DNA from: Gilichinskyi gelida
Lineage (GTDB): Bacteria > Acidobacteriota > Thermoanaerobaculia > Gp7-AA8
NCBI GenBank assembly: GCA_038040385.1
Contig: JBBPII010000013.1
Location: 1 to 64,000 of the forward strand
Length of the DNA: 64,000 nucleotides
Direction of reading: 5' to 3'
Part shown: positions 42,641 through 51,392 of the stretch, piece after piece
Numbering within the stretch: the stretch's first letter is position 1
Layout of the letters: each line of letters opens with the position of its first letter
Notes under the pieces: generated by a model
Seen by the model: the letters and a program-made list of their open reading frames with translations, nothing else
Databases searched by the model: none
What the model was told of the DNA's origin: nothing
Position numbers and translations under genes: made by a program

Positions 42641-43660
42641 ATGATACGACCACGTTCCTGGATGCTCCTCGCGGCGATTGTGGCGACATCATGCGCAACG
42701 CAGATGAACGACCCGCGGATCGACGAACTGATGCGCCCGTACGACGGCGACGCGCCCGGCGCGAGCGTGCTCGTTTTGCGCGACGGCCGTCCCGTGCACC
42801 GCGCCAGCTACGGCATGGCCGATCTCGAAGCGCGCACCGCCGCGACGCCGGCCACCAACTTCCGCCTCGCTTCGGTGAGCAAGCAATTCACCGCCGCCGC
42901 GATCGGGATCCTCGCCGGGCGCGGCGCGCTCTCGTATGACGACCCGATCACGCGATTCCTCCCCTCGTTGCCGTCGTATGCCCAGCACATCACCATCCGG
43001 CAACTACTCACGCACACCTCGGGACTCATCGACTACGAAGACCTCCTCCCAAAAGAGACCGTCGAGCAGATCAGCGACCTCGATGTCCTGCAGATGCTGG
43101 AGAAGACCGATCACACCGAGTTCGCCCCCGGCACGACCTACCGCTACAGCAACAGCGGCTACGTCCTCCTCGGGCTGATCGTGGCCAAGGCTTCCGGCGC
43201 GTCGTTCGCCTCGTTCTTGAAACGCGAGATCTTCGAGCCCCTCGGCATGCGCGACACCGTGGCGTACGAGAGCGGCATCTCCGAGGTCGCGCATCGCGCC
43301 TACGGCTACACGCGAAAAGACGGCGCGTGGCTGCGCCGCGACCAGAGCGTCACCAGCGCCACGCTCGGCGACGGCGGGATCTACTCGTCGATCGACGATC
43401 TCGCCAGATGGGACGCCTCCCTTCGACCGACGACAGAGCCCACGGTGGCGACCGACGACCCCGCGGTGCGCTACGGTCTCGGATGGCGCTTCAGCGAACA
43501 TCGCGGCCGGCGCACGCAGTGGCACTCCGGCGAGACCACCAGCTTCCGCAACGTGATCGTCCGCTTCCCCGAGGAGCGCCTCACCGTGATCGTGCTGACC
43601 AATCGCGACGATCCGCAGCCGTACAAGACGGCGCTGGCGATCGCGGACTTGTATCTCTGA
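42641..43660 (+). CDS. Lipoprotein serine hydrolase, class C beta-lactamase family
   Basis: 339 residues, lipobox AIVATSC. Active-site motifs of the beta-lactamase/DD-peptidase fold: SVSK (Ser78-Lys81), YSN (YRYSNSGY) and HSG (WHSGET). This family contains esterases, DD-peptidases and D-amino-acid amidases as well as lactamases; true beta-lactamase activity is not implied. Divergent from the IrrE-like gene with only 6 bp between starts. Confidence 0.9.
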   Translation: MIRPRSWMLLAAIVATSCATQMNDPRIDELMRPYDGDAPGASVLVLRDGRPVHRASYGMADLEARTAATPATNFRLASVSKQFTAAAIGILAGRGALSYDDPITRFLPSLPSYAQHITIRQLLTHTSGLIDYEDLLPKETVEQISDLDVLQMLEKTDHTEFAPGTTYRYSNSGYVLLGLIVAKASGASFASFLKREIFEPLGMRDTVAYESGISEVAHRAYGYTRKDGAWLRRDQSVTSATLGDGGIYSSIDDLARWDASLRPTTEPTVATDDPAVRYGLGWRFSEHRGRRTQWHSGETTSFRNVIVRFPEERLTVIVLTNRDDPQPYKTALAIADLYL

Positions 43661-43663
43661 CGG

Positions 43664-43714
43664 CGACCCTCACCCGGCGCTTCGCGCCACCCTCTCCCGC
43701 ACGCGGGAGAGGGG
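43664..43714. repeat. Palindromic repeat family B, half copy
   Basis: First half of the element (CCCTCACCCGGCGCTTCGCG, then CTCTCCCGCACGCGGGAGAG) between two convergent genes. The inner hairpin could serve as terminator. Confidence 0.8.
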
Positions 43715-43726
43715 CTGGTCGCGCCC

Positions 43727-45397
43727 TTACGGCAACCCGCGCGTCCTACGCTGGATGCTCGGCGCCTTCGCCCGCGGCGCGGCCATCGCCTTGAGCTTCG
43801 TGGCCGGCTCGGTGACGTCCGCGGCGATCAGCGCCGGCTTCGCGATGCGATCCACCACGTGGATGGCCGAGCGGATCGCCCCCTCCTGCCAGCCGGAGAG
43901 GTGCGACATCTGGTCGCCGGCCACCCAGACGTTGCCGTCGGGACGCAGGAGGCGGTTGTAGTTGGAGTCGGGACAGTTCCAATCATCGGCCCAGCCGCCG
44001 AGCTGATAGCGGATGTTCTTCCAGGCGATCGACAGCCCCAGCTCGCGCGGCACGTCCTGGTCGAAGCGGGGGTGCAGGAGCTTCGCGCCGGCGGCGGCCA
44101 GCTCGAGACGGTCGGGCAACTCGAGCCTGGCCATTTCGTCGGCCTCGCCGTCGTAGTTGTATGTCCCGGTCAGCACGCCCTTCGCGCCGAAGTAGCCGTG
44201 CGACGGGTACCACATCTGCGTGATGTTGTGATTGATGTACGAGATCCCGCCGTAGATCTGATCGTCGAGCTCCCAGAAGCGGCGATTGGCCTGCCAGCCC
44301 ACCTTGCAGGTCGAGGCAAAATTCACCGCGCCGATGGCCTTCTTGAAGTCGTCGCTGAAATTGTTGTTCGTGATCGTCTTCAGGATCGGCAGCGGGATGG
44401 TCGAGATGCAGTAGTCCGCCGTCTCCTGTTCGCCGCCGTACGTCGTTCCCGACGCGCGATGCTCCACCCGCACCACGCCATCCGCGTTGTGGACACCAGT
44501 CACCTCGCGGTTGTAGCGAATGAGATCGCCGACGTGGCCGAGGAATCCCTTGACGATGCCGTCCATGCCGCCGACCGGCTCGAAGAGCGTCGGCTGCCAT
44601 TCGTAGTCTTCGCTCTGATAGAACTTGTGAGTCCAGAAGTCCGACTTGATCAGATCGTTGAGCTGCAGCTTCTCAATCACCTCGGGGCATCCGACCACGC
44701 CGGGCTCGATCTCGTATCCCGACCGCGACGATCCGATGTACGCGTATGCATTGGTCTTGTCGACGTCGCCGAATTTGCTCAGCAGATCGAGCAGCGCCTG
44801 CTTGTCGATGCCGGTCAGCTCCTTGTTCAGCGCTCCCTTGTTGATGGACTTGGCCAGCAGATCGGCGATCCAGCCGCGGGTGTCGTTGGCGATGCGGCGG
44901 TTCGGCATCGGCAGTCCGCCGAATCCGTCCTTGTTCTGAAACAGGTTCGCGCGCGCGCTCATGATGTACACCTCGAGCGGCACGCCCAGGATCTTGCAGT
45001 ATTCGAGGACCGCGGTGTGGTGATACGGCAGCCGCCCGGGGCCGGCGTTGAGGTAGAGGCCCTCGTCGAAGCGGCAGAGCTGTTTGCTCCCGGTGATCTC
45101 TTCGATGACGTCGCCGCGTCGGACGGTGAAGTTACGTCCGCCGGGGCGTCCCTTCGCCTCCAGGATGCTGACCGTGTAGCCGGCGTTTTTCAGCTCGTAC
45201 GCCGCGGTCATTCCGGCGATGCCCGCACCGAGGATGAGCACTTTCTTGTCCCGCCCGAAATCGGGCGGGAGGGTGGGGCGGCCGGCGAAGGCGTTGGGGA
45301 CGCGCAGCAGCCCCATGGCCACCATCGTCTCGTAGGCCGCCGCCGCGCCGCCTGCGCGGCCGACCGCTTCGAGGAAGCGCCGACGCGTCCAGCTCAT
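43727..45397 (-). CDS. Tat-exported flavin-containing amine oxidase
   Basis: 556 residues. Twin-arginine signal (SWTRRRFLEAVG) predicts folded export. FAD-binding Rossmann motif VLILGAGIAGMTAAYEL and EAKGRPGGRN around 50-90, and a C-terminal NVWVAGDQMSHLSGWQEGAI block, are those of the flavin monoamine oxidase/L-amino acid oxidase family. Substrate unknown. Repeats of family B flank it on both sides. Confidence 0.92.
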   Translation of the reverse strand: MSWTRRRFLEAVGRAGGAAAAYETMVAMGLLRVPNAFAGRPTLPPDFGRDKKVLILGAGIAGMTAAYELKNAGYTVSILEAKGRPGGRNFTVRRGDVIEEITGSKQLCRFDEGLYLNAGPGRLPYHHTAVLEYCKILGVPLEVYIMSARANLFQNKDGFGGLPMPNRRIANDTRGWIADLLAKSINKGALNKELTGIDKQALLDLLSKFGDVDKTNAYAYIGSSRSGYEIEPGVVGCPEVIEKLQLNDLIKSDFWTHKFYQSEDYEWQPTLFEPVGGMDGIVKGFLGHVGDLIRYNREVTGVHNADGVVRVEHRASGTTYGGEQETADYCISTIPLPILKTITNNNFSDDFKKAIGAVNFASTCKVGWQANRRFWELDDQIYGGISYINHNITQMWYPSHGYFGAKGVLTGTYNYDGEADEMARLELPDRLELAAAGAKLLHPRFDQDVPRELGLSIAWKNIRYQLGGWADDWNCPDSNYNRLLRPDGNVWVAGDQMSHLSGWQEGAIRSAIHVVDRIAKPALIAADVTEPATKLKAMAAPRAKAPSIQRRTRGLP

Positions 45398-45430
45398 TTG
45401 GTGAGAAGACGTTTGCAGGTTGCCAGTTGT

Positions 45431-45550
45431 GAGACCCTCACCCGGCCCGCTTCGCTCAGGGCCACCCTCTCCCGCTCACGCGGGAGAGGGCCATCGAATC
45501 TCCCTTCTCCCGCGTGCGGGAGAAGGTGCCGCGAAGCGGCGGATGAGGGC
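45431..45550. repeat. Palindromic repeat family B, full copy
   Basis: About 120 bp from GACCCTCACCCGG to GGATGAGGGCCG, between the amine oxidase start and the LRR gene stop. The gap leaves very little room for a promoter, so the element may carry or border the control region. Confidence 0.85.
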
Positions 45551-45552
45551 CG

Positions 45553-46224
45553 TCAGAACAGCACGCGGCAGCCGCGCTCGCGCAGCGCGTCCACCCACGG
45601 CGGCAGCACCAGCGCGCGATTCCAGCGGAGATCGAGCTTCAGCAGGCGCGGAAGCTCGGCAAGGAACGCGGGCAGCTCCCTGAATCCATTGCCGCGCAGG
45701 TCGAGGTGGGTCAACCGCCCGAGGCCGCGCATCGACTCCGGCAGCGTCGCCAGCGAGTTGTCGCGCAGCGCGAGCTCCGTCAGTTGCGCGAGCCGCCCGA
45801 TCGCCTCCGGCAGCGACGTCAATCTGCTGTTCTCCAGCCGCAGCTCCTCGAGGCTGGCCATCGCCGCGATGTCCTCCGTCAGCGGAGCGAGCGGGTTGTC
45901 GCCGAGGTTGAGATAGCGCAGCCGGCCGAGACTCCTGAAGGAAAGCGAGCGAATGCGATTGTCGTGCAGGTAGAGAAAGTCGGTGATCTCCGGCAGCTCC
46001 GGCACCTTGACGATCCGGTTATGCCCCGCGTCGAGCGTGCGAAGGTTCGTGAGCCGCGCCAGGCAGGATGGAAGGGCGGTGAGGCGGTTGTTGGCGACGA
46101 GGAGCGTGTGCGCGTCTACGTGATCGCAGATGTCGTCGGAGAGCGACTCGAGGTCGTGCGCGTAAAAGTCGATGATCTCTCGCAACTCGCAACTCGCAAC
46201 GCGACCCCTTCGGAGAACGACCAT
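45553..46224 (-). CDS. Leucine-rich repeat protein
   Basis: 223 residues, with about seven LRR units of the bacterial LPxLPxxIxxLxxLxxLxLxxNxL kind (for example TSLPEAIGRLAQLTELALRDNSLATLPESM). No signal peptide and no enzymatic domain. Presumably a protein-interaction module in the cytoplasm. Its start faces the broken amidase gene. Confidence 0.88.
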   Translation of the reverse strand: MVVLRRGRVASCELREIIDFYAHDLESLSDDICDHVDAHTLLVANNRLTALPSCLARLTNLRTLDAGHNRIVKVPELPEITDFLYLHDNRIRSLSFRSLGRLRYLNLGDNPLAPLTEDIAAMASLEELRLENSRLTSLPEAIGRLAQLTELALRDNSLATLPESMRGLGRLTHLDLRGNGFRELPAFLAELPRLLKLDLRWNRALVLPPWVDALRERGCRVLF

Positions 46225-46880
46225 GAACGTTCAGCAATACCCGCTGAAAAGGGCCAATACTTTCCGACCTCACCGCGACGAAGTTCGTCGTCTGGCACGG
46301 TACGGCCGGCCGCACGATGCACACGCCGGTCTCCGGGACGACCGGGCAAAGCCACAACCTCGATCGACGGCTGGAACCTCACGGCCGATCGCGTCGGCGC
46401 TCCGTGGCTCGTCGATCGCGACGGCACGGTCTACCAGACCTTCAACGACGCGGCGTGGATTTACCATCTCGGGCTGAAGGGCACGAAAGGCGCCTACGAC
46501 AAGCAATCCGTCGCGATCGAATTCGCGAACGAAGGCCCGCTCGACCTCGACGGCGATCGCCTCTACGCCTTCGGCATGAACACGCCGAACACCGTCTACA
46601 ACGGCCCGTTCATCGCTCACGACTGGCGCGGCTTCAACTACTTCGCGCAGATGGACGAGGCGCAGGTCGACGCAGGCATCGCCCTCACACTCGACATCTG
46701 CGGCCGCCACAGATCGAGCCCGTCTTCTACTACTCGTCAACCACATTCGACTTCCCGCGCTGCTTCCAAGTGGCGACGATCATCTGTCACTCCAACTGCC
46801 GCGCCGACAAGACCGACATCTGTCTGCCGCAGTGGGTCTTCGAGAAGATCGAAGCGGCCGGCATCCGCATCGCCTCATGA
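46223..46880 (+). pseudogene. Frameshifted N-acetylmuramoyl-L-alanine amidase-like gene
   Basis: The amidase_2-type protein can be assembled only by changing frame about three times: MNVQQYPLKRANTF, then KFVVWHGTAGRTMHTPV, then DGWNLTADRVGAPWLVDRDG through QSVAIEFANEGPLD, then FYYSSTTFDFPRCF to the stop. WHGTAG and the NEGP region are the amidase zinc-site neighbourhoods. Several shifts in 650 bp make a real pseudogene more likely than read errors, though error cannot be excluded. Confidence 0.7.
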
Positions 46881-46892
46881 AGGAGTCGAACC

Positions 46893-47030
46893 ATGGACGA
46901 GATTCTCTGGTTACTCGAGCAGGCGATGCGAGACCTTCAGGCAGCACGCCGCCGCGCTGGCAGCAAGAAGGTCCGCGCGCATCTCCGCCTCGCGATCGCG
47001 CGCATCAACCATCACAGCCTCACCACGTAA
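46893..47030 (+). CDS. Small helical protein (45 aa)
   Basis: 45 codons with a good AAGGAG site 8 bp upstream of ATG 46893. The product (ILWLLEQAMRDLQAARRRAG and on) is an amphipathic, basic helix. It follows the amidase remnant by 12 bp and may have been its partner (immunity or accessory). Its end overlaps the opposite gene by 19 bp. Confidence 0.45.
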   Translation: MDEILWLLEQAMRDLQAARRRAGSKKVRAHLRLAIARINHHSLTT

Positions 47031-47503
47031 CGAAGCGGGGAGCCGTGCGGCCACGTCCCGCGGCTCCCTTCGCGCGGCGCGGAAACGTGGGCGCGGCCGT
47101 CGCTGTCTGAAAATTCAAGTTGGTGCGCCTGTTCGAGGCAGAAGACGAATATATCGTCCGGCGCCCACTTATCGTCGTGCCGTGCGCGAGCTGCATCCAG
47201 CGACAAGCCGCCGGCGTTGTGAGCGACAACAAAAATCCGCGGCTCTCCGTCAGGCGTCGTGATTGGCTTCATGGCGACATACACGCTTTCGCCCAACGGC
47301 TGATCGGTGTATTGCAAGCGAAGGTGAGGTCCTACGTCGGGTGAACAGAGTTCTAGGCCCAACTCAGCACCCCGGCCGCCTGTGAACGGAGCTGAGTATC
47401 CGAACAGGTCCCTGTCGTGTTCCGAGCCGATAATCTCCCTCGTAAGCGCACCATCAGCAAAACCGAGATCCGCTACGCGTAAGCGAACCGTTTTCACTTC
47501 CAT
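47012..47503 (-). CDS. Unknown small protein, partner of cyclase-like gene
   Basis: 163 residues. The start overlaps the end of the upstream cyclase-like gene by 10 bp, so the two are co-translated. It reads as an all-beta/alpha mixture (VRLRVADLGFADGALTREI; PRIFVVAHNAGGLSLDAAR; DDIFVFCLEQAHQLEF) with no membrane segment and no motif I know. If the upstream protein is a signalling cyclase, this would be a candidate effector or regulator. Confidence 0.6.
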   Translation of the reverse strand: MEVKTVRLRVADLGFADGALTREIIGSEHDRDLFGYSAPFTGGRGAELGLELCSPDVGPHLRLQYTDQPLGESVYVAMKPITTPDGEPRIFVVAHNAGGLSLDAARARHDDKWAPDDIFVFCLEQAHQLEFSDSDGRAHVSAPREGSRGTWPHGSPLRYVVRL

Positions 47504-50007
47504 CGCATGAATCCTCGTTGCTTACGATTTGGCTGCACGGGTACCGTACTCGGTCTCGGCCCTTCGACGATTGCGCGGTCCGTTTGCGTAGCGCATCCAA
47601 TCAGGGGTGTTTCGGCAGGCGCCTCTGCACGAGCGGGCGACATCATCATGCGGATACCGCCGGCCTGCGGGTCAGCAAGACACCTGACCTCTTCTGCCGT
47701 TGCTCTCAATTCTGGGTCGGTCAAGTTCGGCACAGGTGTGGCCGAGCGCCCATGCGCCACTCTCCAAAGATATTCGGCTAGTGCACGACACTCGGCGTTG
47801 GCGCGAGCCATGAGAGGGAGTGACATGCTGATGCAGTCGCCCATCTCACCGCCCCCATGTCGCGAGCGAATTGCAGCCAGCCCAACGAGCGACGGCGCAA
47901 CCGGTATCGGCCTTTTGTACACGATAGCGTCAAGCTGCGTCAGAAAAAGGCGAAGGGCCATGGGCAAGTGGTCCTCCTGCTCCGGCCGTGCTCCGGTGAC
48001 GAGACCCCGCAGGCGTTGCGCGACGACACGACGCTCCACATCACCCGCTTCGAACGTCTCGATTGTATCTAAGAGCTCGCTGGGGATCTCCGTTGTGTGG
48101 CCCCGCAGGTCTGCCAACGCATGAATGACCGAGAGGAGGTCGACACCCGTTGGCGGGTCACCGATGCCTACTCCCAGAATGTCCAGCGTGCGTGGTTGCT
48201 GCACTCCGGCGGGCGTCGCTGAATATCGGATCCTCGTAAGGTTCTCGTACAGCAAGTTCGGCAACGAGGCGGGAACCGGCGGTTCGTCGCCCGCTGCGAT
48301 GGCGTGGAGGAACGCTACGACGTCCGGCCAGTATCGGCCCGTGCTCTTCACTGCATCCAGCATATCGATCGTCGATTGGCCGAGCGGTGCCTCGCCAATT
48401 CGCGCTTCGAGGCATTCGTTCGCTAGCCGTCCAAGCAAGCCGGCGGGCACTTCGCCCGAAGTGGCCCAATCGATAGCCTGCTTCAGGAATCCTCGCATGT
48501 GATGCGGCAGCCTGCGTGGAAGGACAAGTTCCCGTCCGCTCGCAAGGTCACGGCAAAATTGAGCTACCGCCGGAGCGGGTGGAAGAAGTTGTTGCAGTTC
48601 GGTCAGGCCATCCTCTATCTCACTGTCCAGCGGGGTCGCGTTGTAACGAGCGCGGAGTGCTCCGATCACATACTCGCTGAGGTTGAAGTACTTTGCTGCC
48701 CCGTCCGCGGCCAGTGACAACTCTCGCAACGCTCTGCGCATCCCGCGTGGTAGGGCCTGTGGAACTGGCGGGACCGTCTCGCCCGTTGCGGTTGCCTTCA
48801 CGAACGTAGCGATATCTGTTCCGGTCGTACCGGTGCGGACGAGATCATCCAGGACGATCTCCTGCTCTCTTTCGAGTGGCGCATGCGCTGTGCGAGCGGC
48901 AAGGGCAGCTTGCGCCAATTCACCGAAGTGGAACGGTCGCAAGCCATCGCTTCGAAAGATGGGGCCGGCGGAGAACGCGGCAAATTTCTCTGCATTCTTG
49001 TAGTAGATGCCATGAGCTGGCGAGCGGTTGATCTGTTGAATACTGGTGATCGGATCGGTTCCATACCTTTCGCGGAACCTACTCGGCCAATCAAGCGCTA
49101 GGCCCGAAGGCACTTTGATCTTCCCTCGCTTCAGTGGCACGCGATACGGCACGACGAGCGTCGGGTCGAACTCATGCGATATGTCAGCGGCCAGCATCGA
49201 CGCTCCGAGTGATACACCCAGCCAGTCTTGGGCTTGCTCCAGCTTCGCCGCTTCCACGATCGGAGGTCCGATGAACGTGCTACTCGACTGGTGCATGACG
49301 GCGCGTCCCGCTGATACGGCCCCGCGCAAAGGAAGTCCCATCTGGAGTGCTTCGCAAACCATATCGGCGCATCGCGCGAGAAAGGGAGCGATGTAGTGCT
49401 GAACAAGCGGAACCCAAAGCAGGATGGTGTCGCTGAAATGCGCGTGCAGCACCGGAAGTGCGCCGATGATGCTGCCGCTCTGCGTCTTGCTGAAACGGAT
49501 GATGTTGTACGTTCGCATCGCCGGCTTCGTCACCGCTTCCGCGATCAGCCGACCGTATTGCTCTGTTACTGCCTCGAGTCCCTTTGCTCCCAACATTGCC
49601 GAGAAGCCGAGCACGTCGAAAACGCCGATGAGGTAGCGGCGAATCTCTGGTACGTCCGCATCGGGTTCGAGCGGCGGGTCATTCGAGGGCCCGGTTGAGA
49701 AATCAGGTTTGATAAGGCCGCTGACCGTGCACCTGATCTCAGTCGATTCGCCACCCGCTCTCTTCAGGAGGTCGGCCGCTCGCCAGTGCGTGTACTCGTC
49801 CGGCTTGTTCCGCACTAGGCGTTCCACGGATTGCAGCGGATCGAAAAGAAGCTTGAAGGGGAATTCGGGCGACGCCTGACACGAATCCCACGCTTTTCGG
49901 CAGATCGCTGTGTACTCGTCCTCCGTCAGTCCACGTTGGATGTGAAGGCCCTCTTCGATGAGGTCTGCGACAGCCTTCCGAAATTGCGCCTCGTCATCGA
50001 ATTCCAT
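47494..50007 (-). CDS. Class III nucleotide-cyclase-like protein with long helical extension
   Basis: 837 residues. After a ~125-residue N-terminal region comes a cyclase-like core (about 130-290): YLIGVFDVLGFSAML with the first metal Asp, HFSDTILLW with the second, LPLRGAVSAGRAV and GPPIVEAAKLEQA, in the order of class III cyclases and of Pycsar PycC enzymes. The remaining ~500 residues are mostly helical with no recognised domain, unusually long for PycC. Nucleotide specificity cannot be read off. Encoded with a 163-residue protein in an accessory stretch; a defence role is inferred. Confidence 0.55.
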   Translation of the reverse strand: MEFDDEAQFRKAVADLIEEGLHIQRGLTEDEYTAICRKAWDSCQASPEFPFKLLFDPLQSVERLVRNKPDEYTHWRAADLLKRAGGESTEIRCTVSGLIKPDFSTGPSNDPPLEPDADVPEIRRYLIGVFDVLGFSAMLGAKGLEAVTEQYGRLIAEAVTKPAMRTYNIIRFSKTQSGSIIGALPVLHAHFSDTILLWVPLVQHYIAPFLARCADMVCEALQMGLPLRGAVSAGRAVMHQSSSTFIGPPIVEAAKLEQAQDWLGVSLGASMLAADISHEFDPTLVVPYRVPLKRGKIKVPSGLALDWPSRFRERYGTDPITSIQQINRSPAHGIYYKNAEKFAAFSAGPIFRSDGLRPFHFGELAQAALAARTAHAPLEREQEIVLDDLVRTGTTGTDIATFVKATATGETVPPVPQALPRGMRRALRELSLAADGAAKYFNLSEYVIGALRARYNATPLDSEIEDGLTELQQLLPPAPAVAQFCRDLASGRELVLPRRLPHHMRGFLKQAIDWATSGEVPAGLLGRLANECLEARIGEAPLGQSTIDMLDAVKSTGRYWPDVVAFLHAIAAGDEPPVPASLPNLLYENLTRIRYSATPAGVQQPRTLDILGVGIGDPPTGVDLLSVIHALADLRGHTTEIPSELLDTIETFEAGDVERRVVAQRLRGLVTGARPEQEDHLPMALRLFLTQLDAIVYKRPIPVAPSLVGLAAIRSRHGGGEMGDCISMSLPLMARANAECRALAEYLWRVAHGRSATPVPNLTDPELRATAEEVRCLADPQAGGIRMMMSPARAEAPAETPLIGCATQTDRAIVEGPRPSTVPVQPNRKQRGFMRWK

Positions 50008-50786
50008 TGGATAACGTCCGCAGTTCCGTCATGATCGCACCGCGCACCATCGCGCGCGCATTCGTACGACGGCTGCGCTATCTTCCGACAGCCCGTTTCG
50101 CGTCTGCGTGAGACGAGAGCGCCTGTTGTCCGGAAAGGGGATGCGCTTCAGCGGGTCTTTGATCATCGCGCTGGCGTTGCCTCCATCCTACCGCGCGACG
50201 GGTTACCGAGGCGACCTGCATGCGCGCACATTGTTCGCGGTGGTTCCTTCTCGAGCGCGAGGTCGCCCGGCTGCCGTCACGTGATCTAAGGGGTAGGGTT
50301 CCGCTTGCTGCTGACACTCCTTGAGTGAATCGTCCGAACCCCGCAAGGAGCATTCATGGCAAGGGCTTCCTCGTCCGTACGGATCAAGGTTGTGAGACGC
50401 GATAGCTCGGCCGTCCGCGAAGCCGCGCGCGCGGCGCAACTTGCACGCCCTCGGCGTGATCTACCAGGCGTAGATGCGCGCCCCCCTCGTGGCGTCACCG
50501 TTTTTGCAGAACGATGGGATGAAAGCGGCGCGGCGCGGCTCGGCCGCAAAAACGGCGCCGCCACTTCCCACCTTCCCGTGCCTTGTGGGTTCGCTCGTCG
50601 CGGCCGCACGTTTCCACCCCCCATGCGCCGTCACGTCGCTTGCAGCGGGTGTCCGTATCGTGCACGCGAGTCTCTCGCGGGCAAGCGCCGCGCCGGCGCC
50701 CCCTTGTTCTACGCCCGGTGGATTCCTGCCGAGTTTCCCGAGAGCGCTAGACGGATCGCGCATCTCGCGTGATGTAATTCAACCAA
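50008..50786. other. 779-bp region without a supported gene
   Basis: A rightward frame starting at ATG 50356 has an AAGGAG site and opens like a small basic protein, but after ~37 codons its composition turns to arginine-rich shadow sequence, so it is not called. A short leftward stretch near 50090-50170 (MIKDPLKRIPFPDN) may be a scrap of a larger gene. Otherwise nothing seen. Confidence 0.4.
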
Positions 50787-51392
50787 ATGATCGTCGATTT
50801 TCCCGAGGTCAAGAAGCGAATCGACAAGCTGGTCGTTCGGCTGGTCGCCGACCAGATCAAGTCTTCCGTTCCGCTCATGAAGATGGTCGGCGTCCGTCAT
50901 CAGCATGAAGGCGAGGTTCTCGACTACAACACGATGGACAGCGGGGATCGGAAGACGATGGAGTATCTCCAGCACTCGTTCAACGTTTCGTTTGATTCGA
51001 CAGAGTTCGAGACGTTGACGATTCCCGACGTTGTGACACGTCTTCTGAACGGTGCGCTTGAGATGGCGTCCAGTATCGAGAGCTCGGCGCTCGACGCGAT
51101 CAACGCCGCCACGGACGAAGCGGGAAATGTCGTGAAGTCCGCAGACATTGCGGATCCCGAGACTCTTCTTCGGTTGTTAGAAGCCGTGCAGGTTGACTTC
51201 AAGGGATCGCGCTCTCAACCAGACATGCCAACGCTCGTCGCGCATCCCACCACGATTGCTGAGCTTCAGCGACGCATCGAAGCGCTCACAGACGAACAAC
51301 GAAACGACCATCTTCGTCGCCGCGACGAGATACTCGACCGCAAATATGCCGAATACGTTTCTAGAGAAAACAATCGAAAGTTGGTTGATTAA
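50787..51392 (+). CDS. Unknown protein upstream of nuclease-like gene
   Basis: 201 residues. Mixed helix/strand with MIVDFPEVKKRIDKLVVRL at the start, an E/T/D-rich middle (FNVSFDSTEFETLTIPDVV), PTLVAHPTTIAELQRRI, and a basic coiled C-terminus. The 47-bp overlap with the next gene means coupled expression. A faint resemblance of the PTLVAHPTTIAELQR stretch to capsid/encapsulin folds is not strong enough to call. Candidate sensor or regulator of the nuclease. Confidence 0.6.
   Translation: MIVDFPEVKKRIDKLVVRLVADQIKSSVPLMKMVGVRHQHEGEVLDYNTMDSGDRKTMEYLQHSFNVSFDSTEFETLTIPDVVTRLLNGALEMASSIESSALDAINAATDEAGNVVKSADIADPETLLRLLEAVQVDFKGSRSQPDMPTLVAHPTTIAELQRRIEALTDEQRNDHLRRRDEILDRKYAEYVSRENNRKLVD

Noticed and set aside
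30204..45550. Dispersed palindromes considered as CRISPR arrays
   Set aside because: Copies are kilobases apart, without regular spacers or cas genes; no CRISPR array seen in the window.
50090..50170. Possible scrap of a TonB-receptor-like gene (MIKDPLKRIPFPDN)
   Set aside because: Too short to support; could be chance.
50356..50772. 138-codon frame with a good AAGGAG site
   Set aside because: Only the first ~37 codons look protein-like; the rest is shadow composition and no family fits. Mentioned in the gap entry only.
50787..51392. Capsid/encapsulin call for the 201-residue protein
   Set aside because: Based on one short resemblance; length and remaining sequence do not support it.
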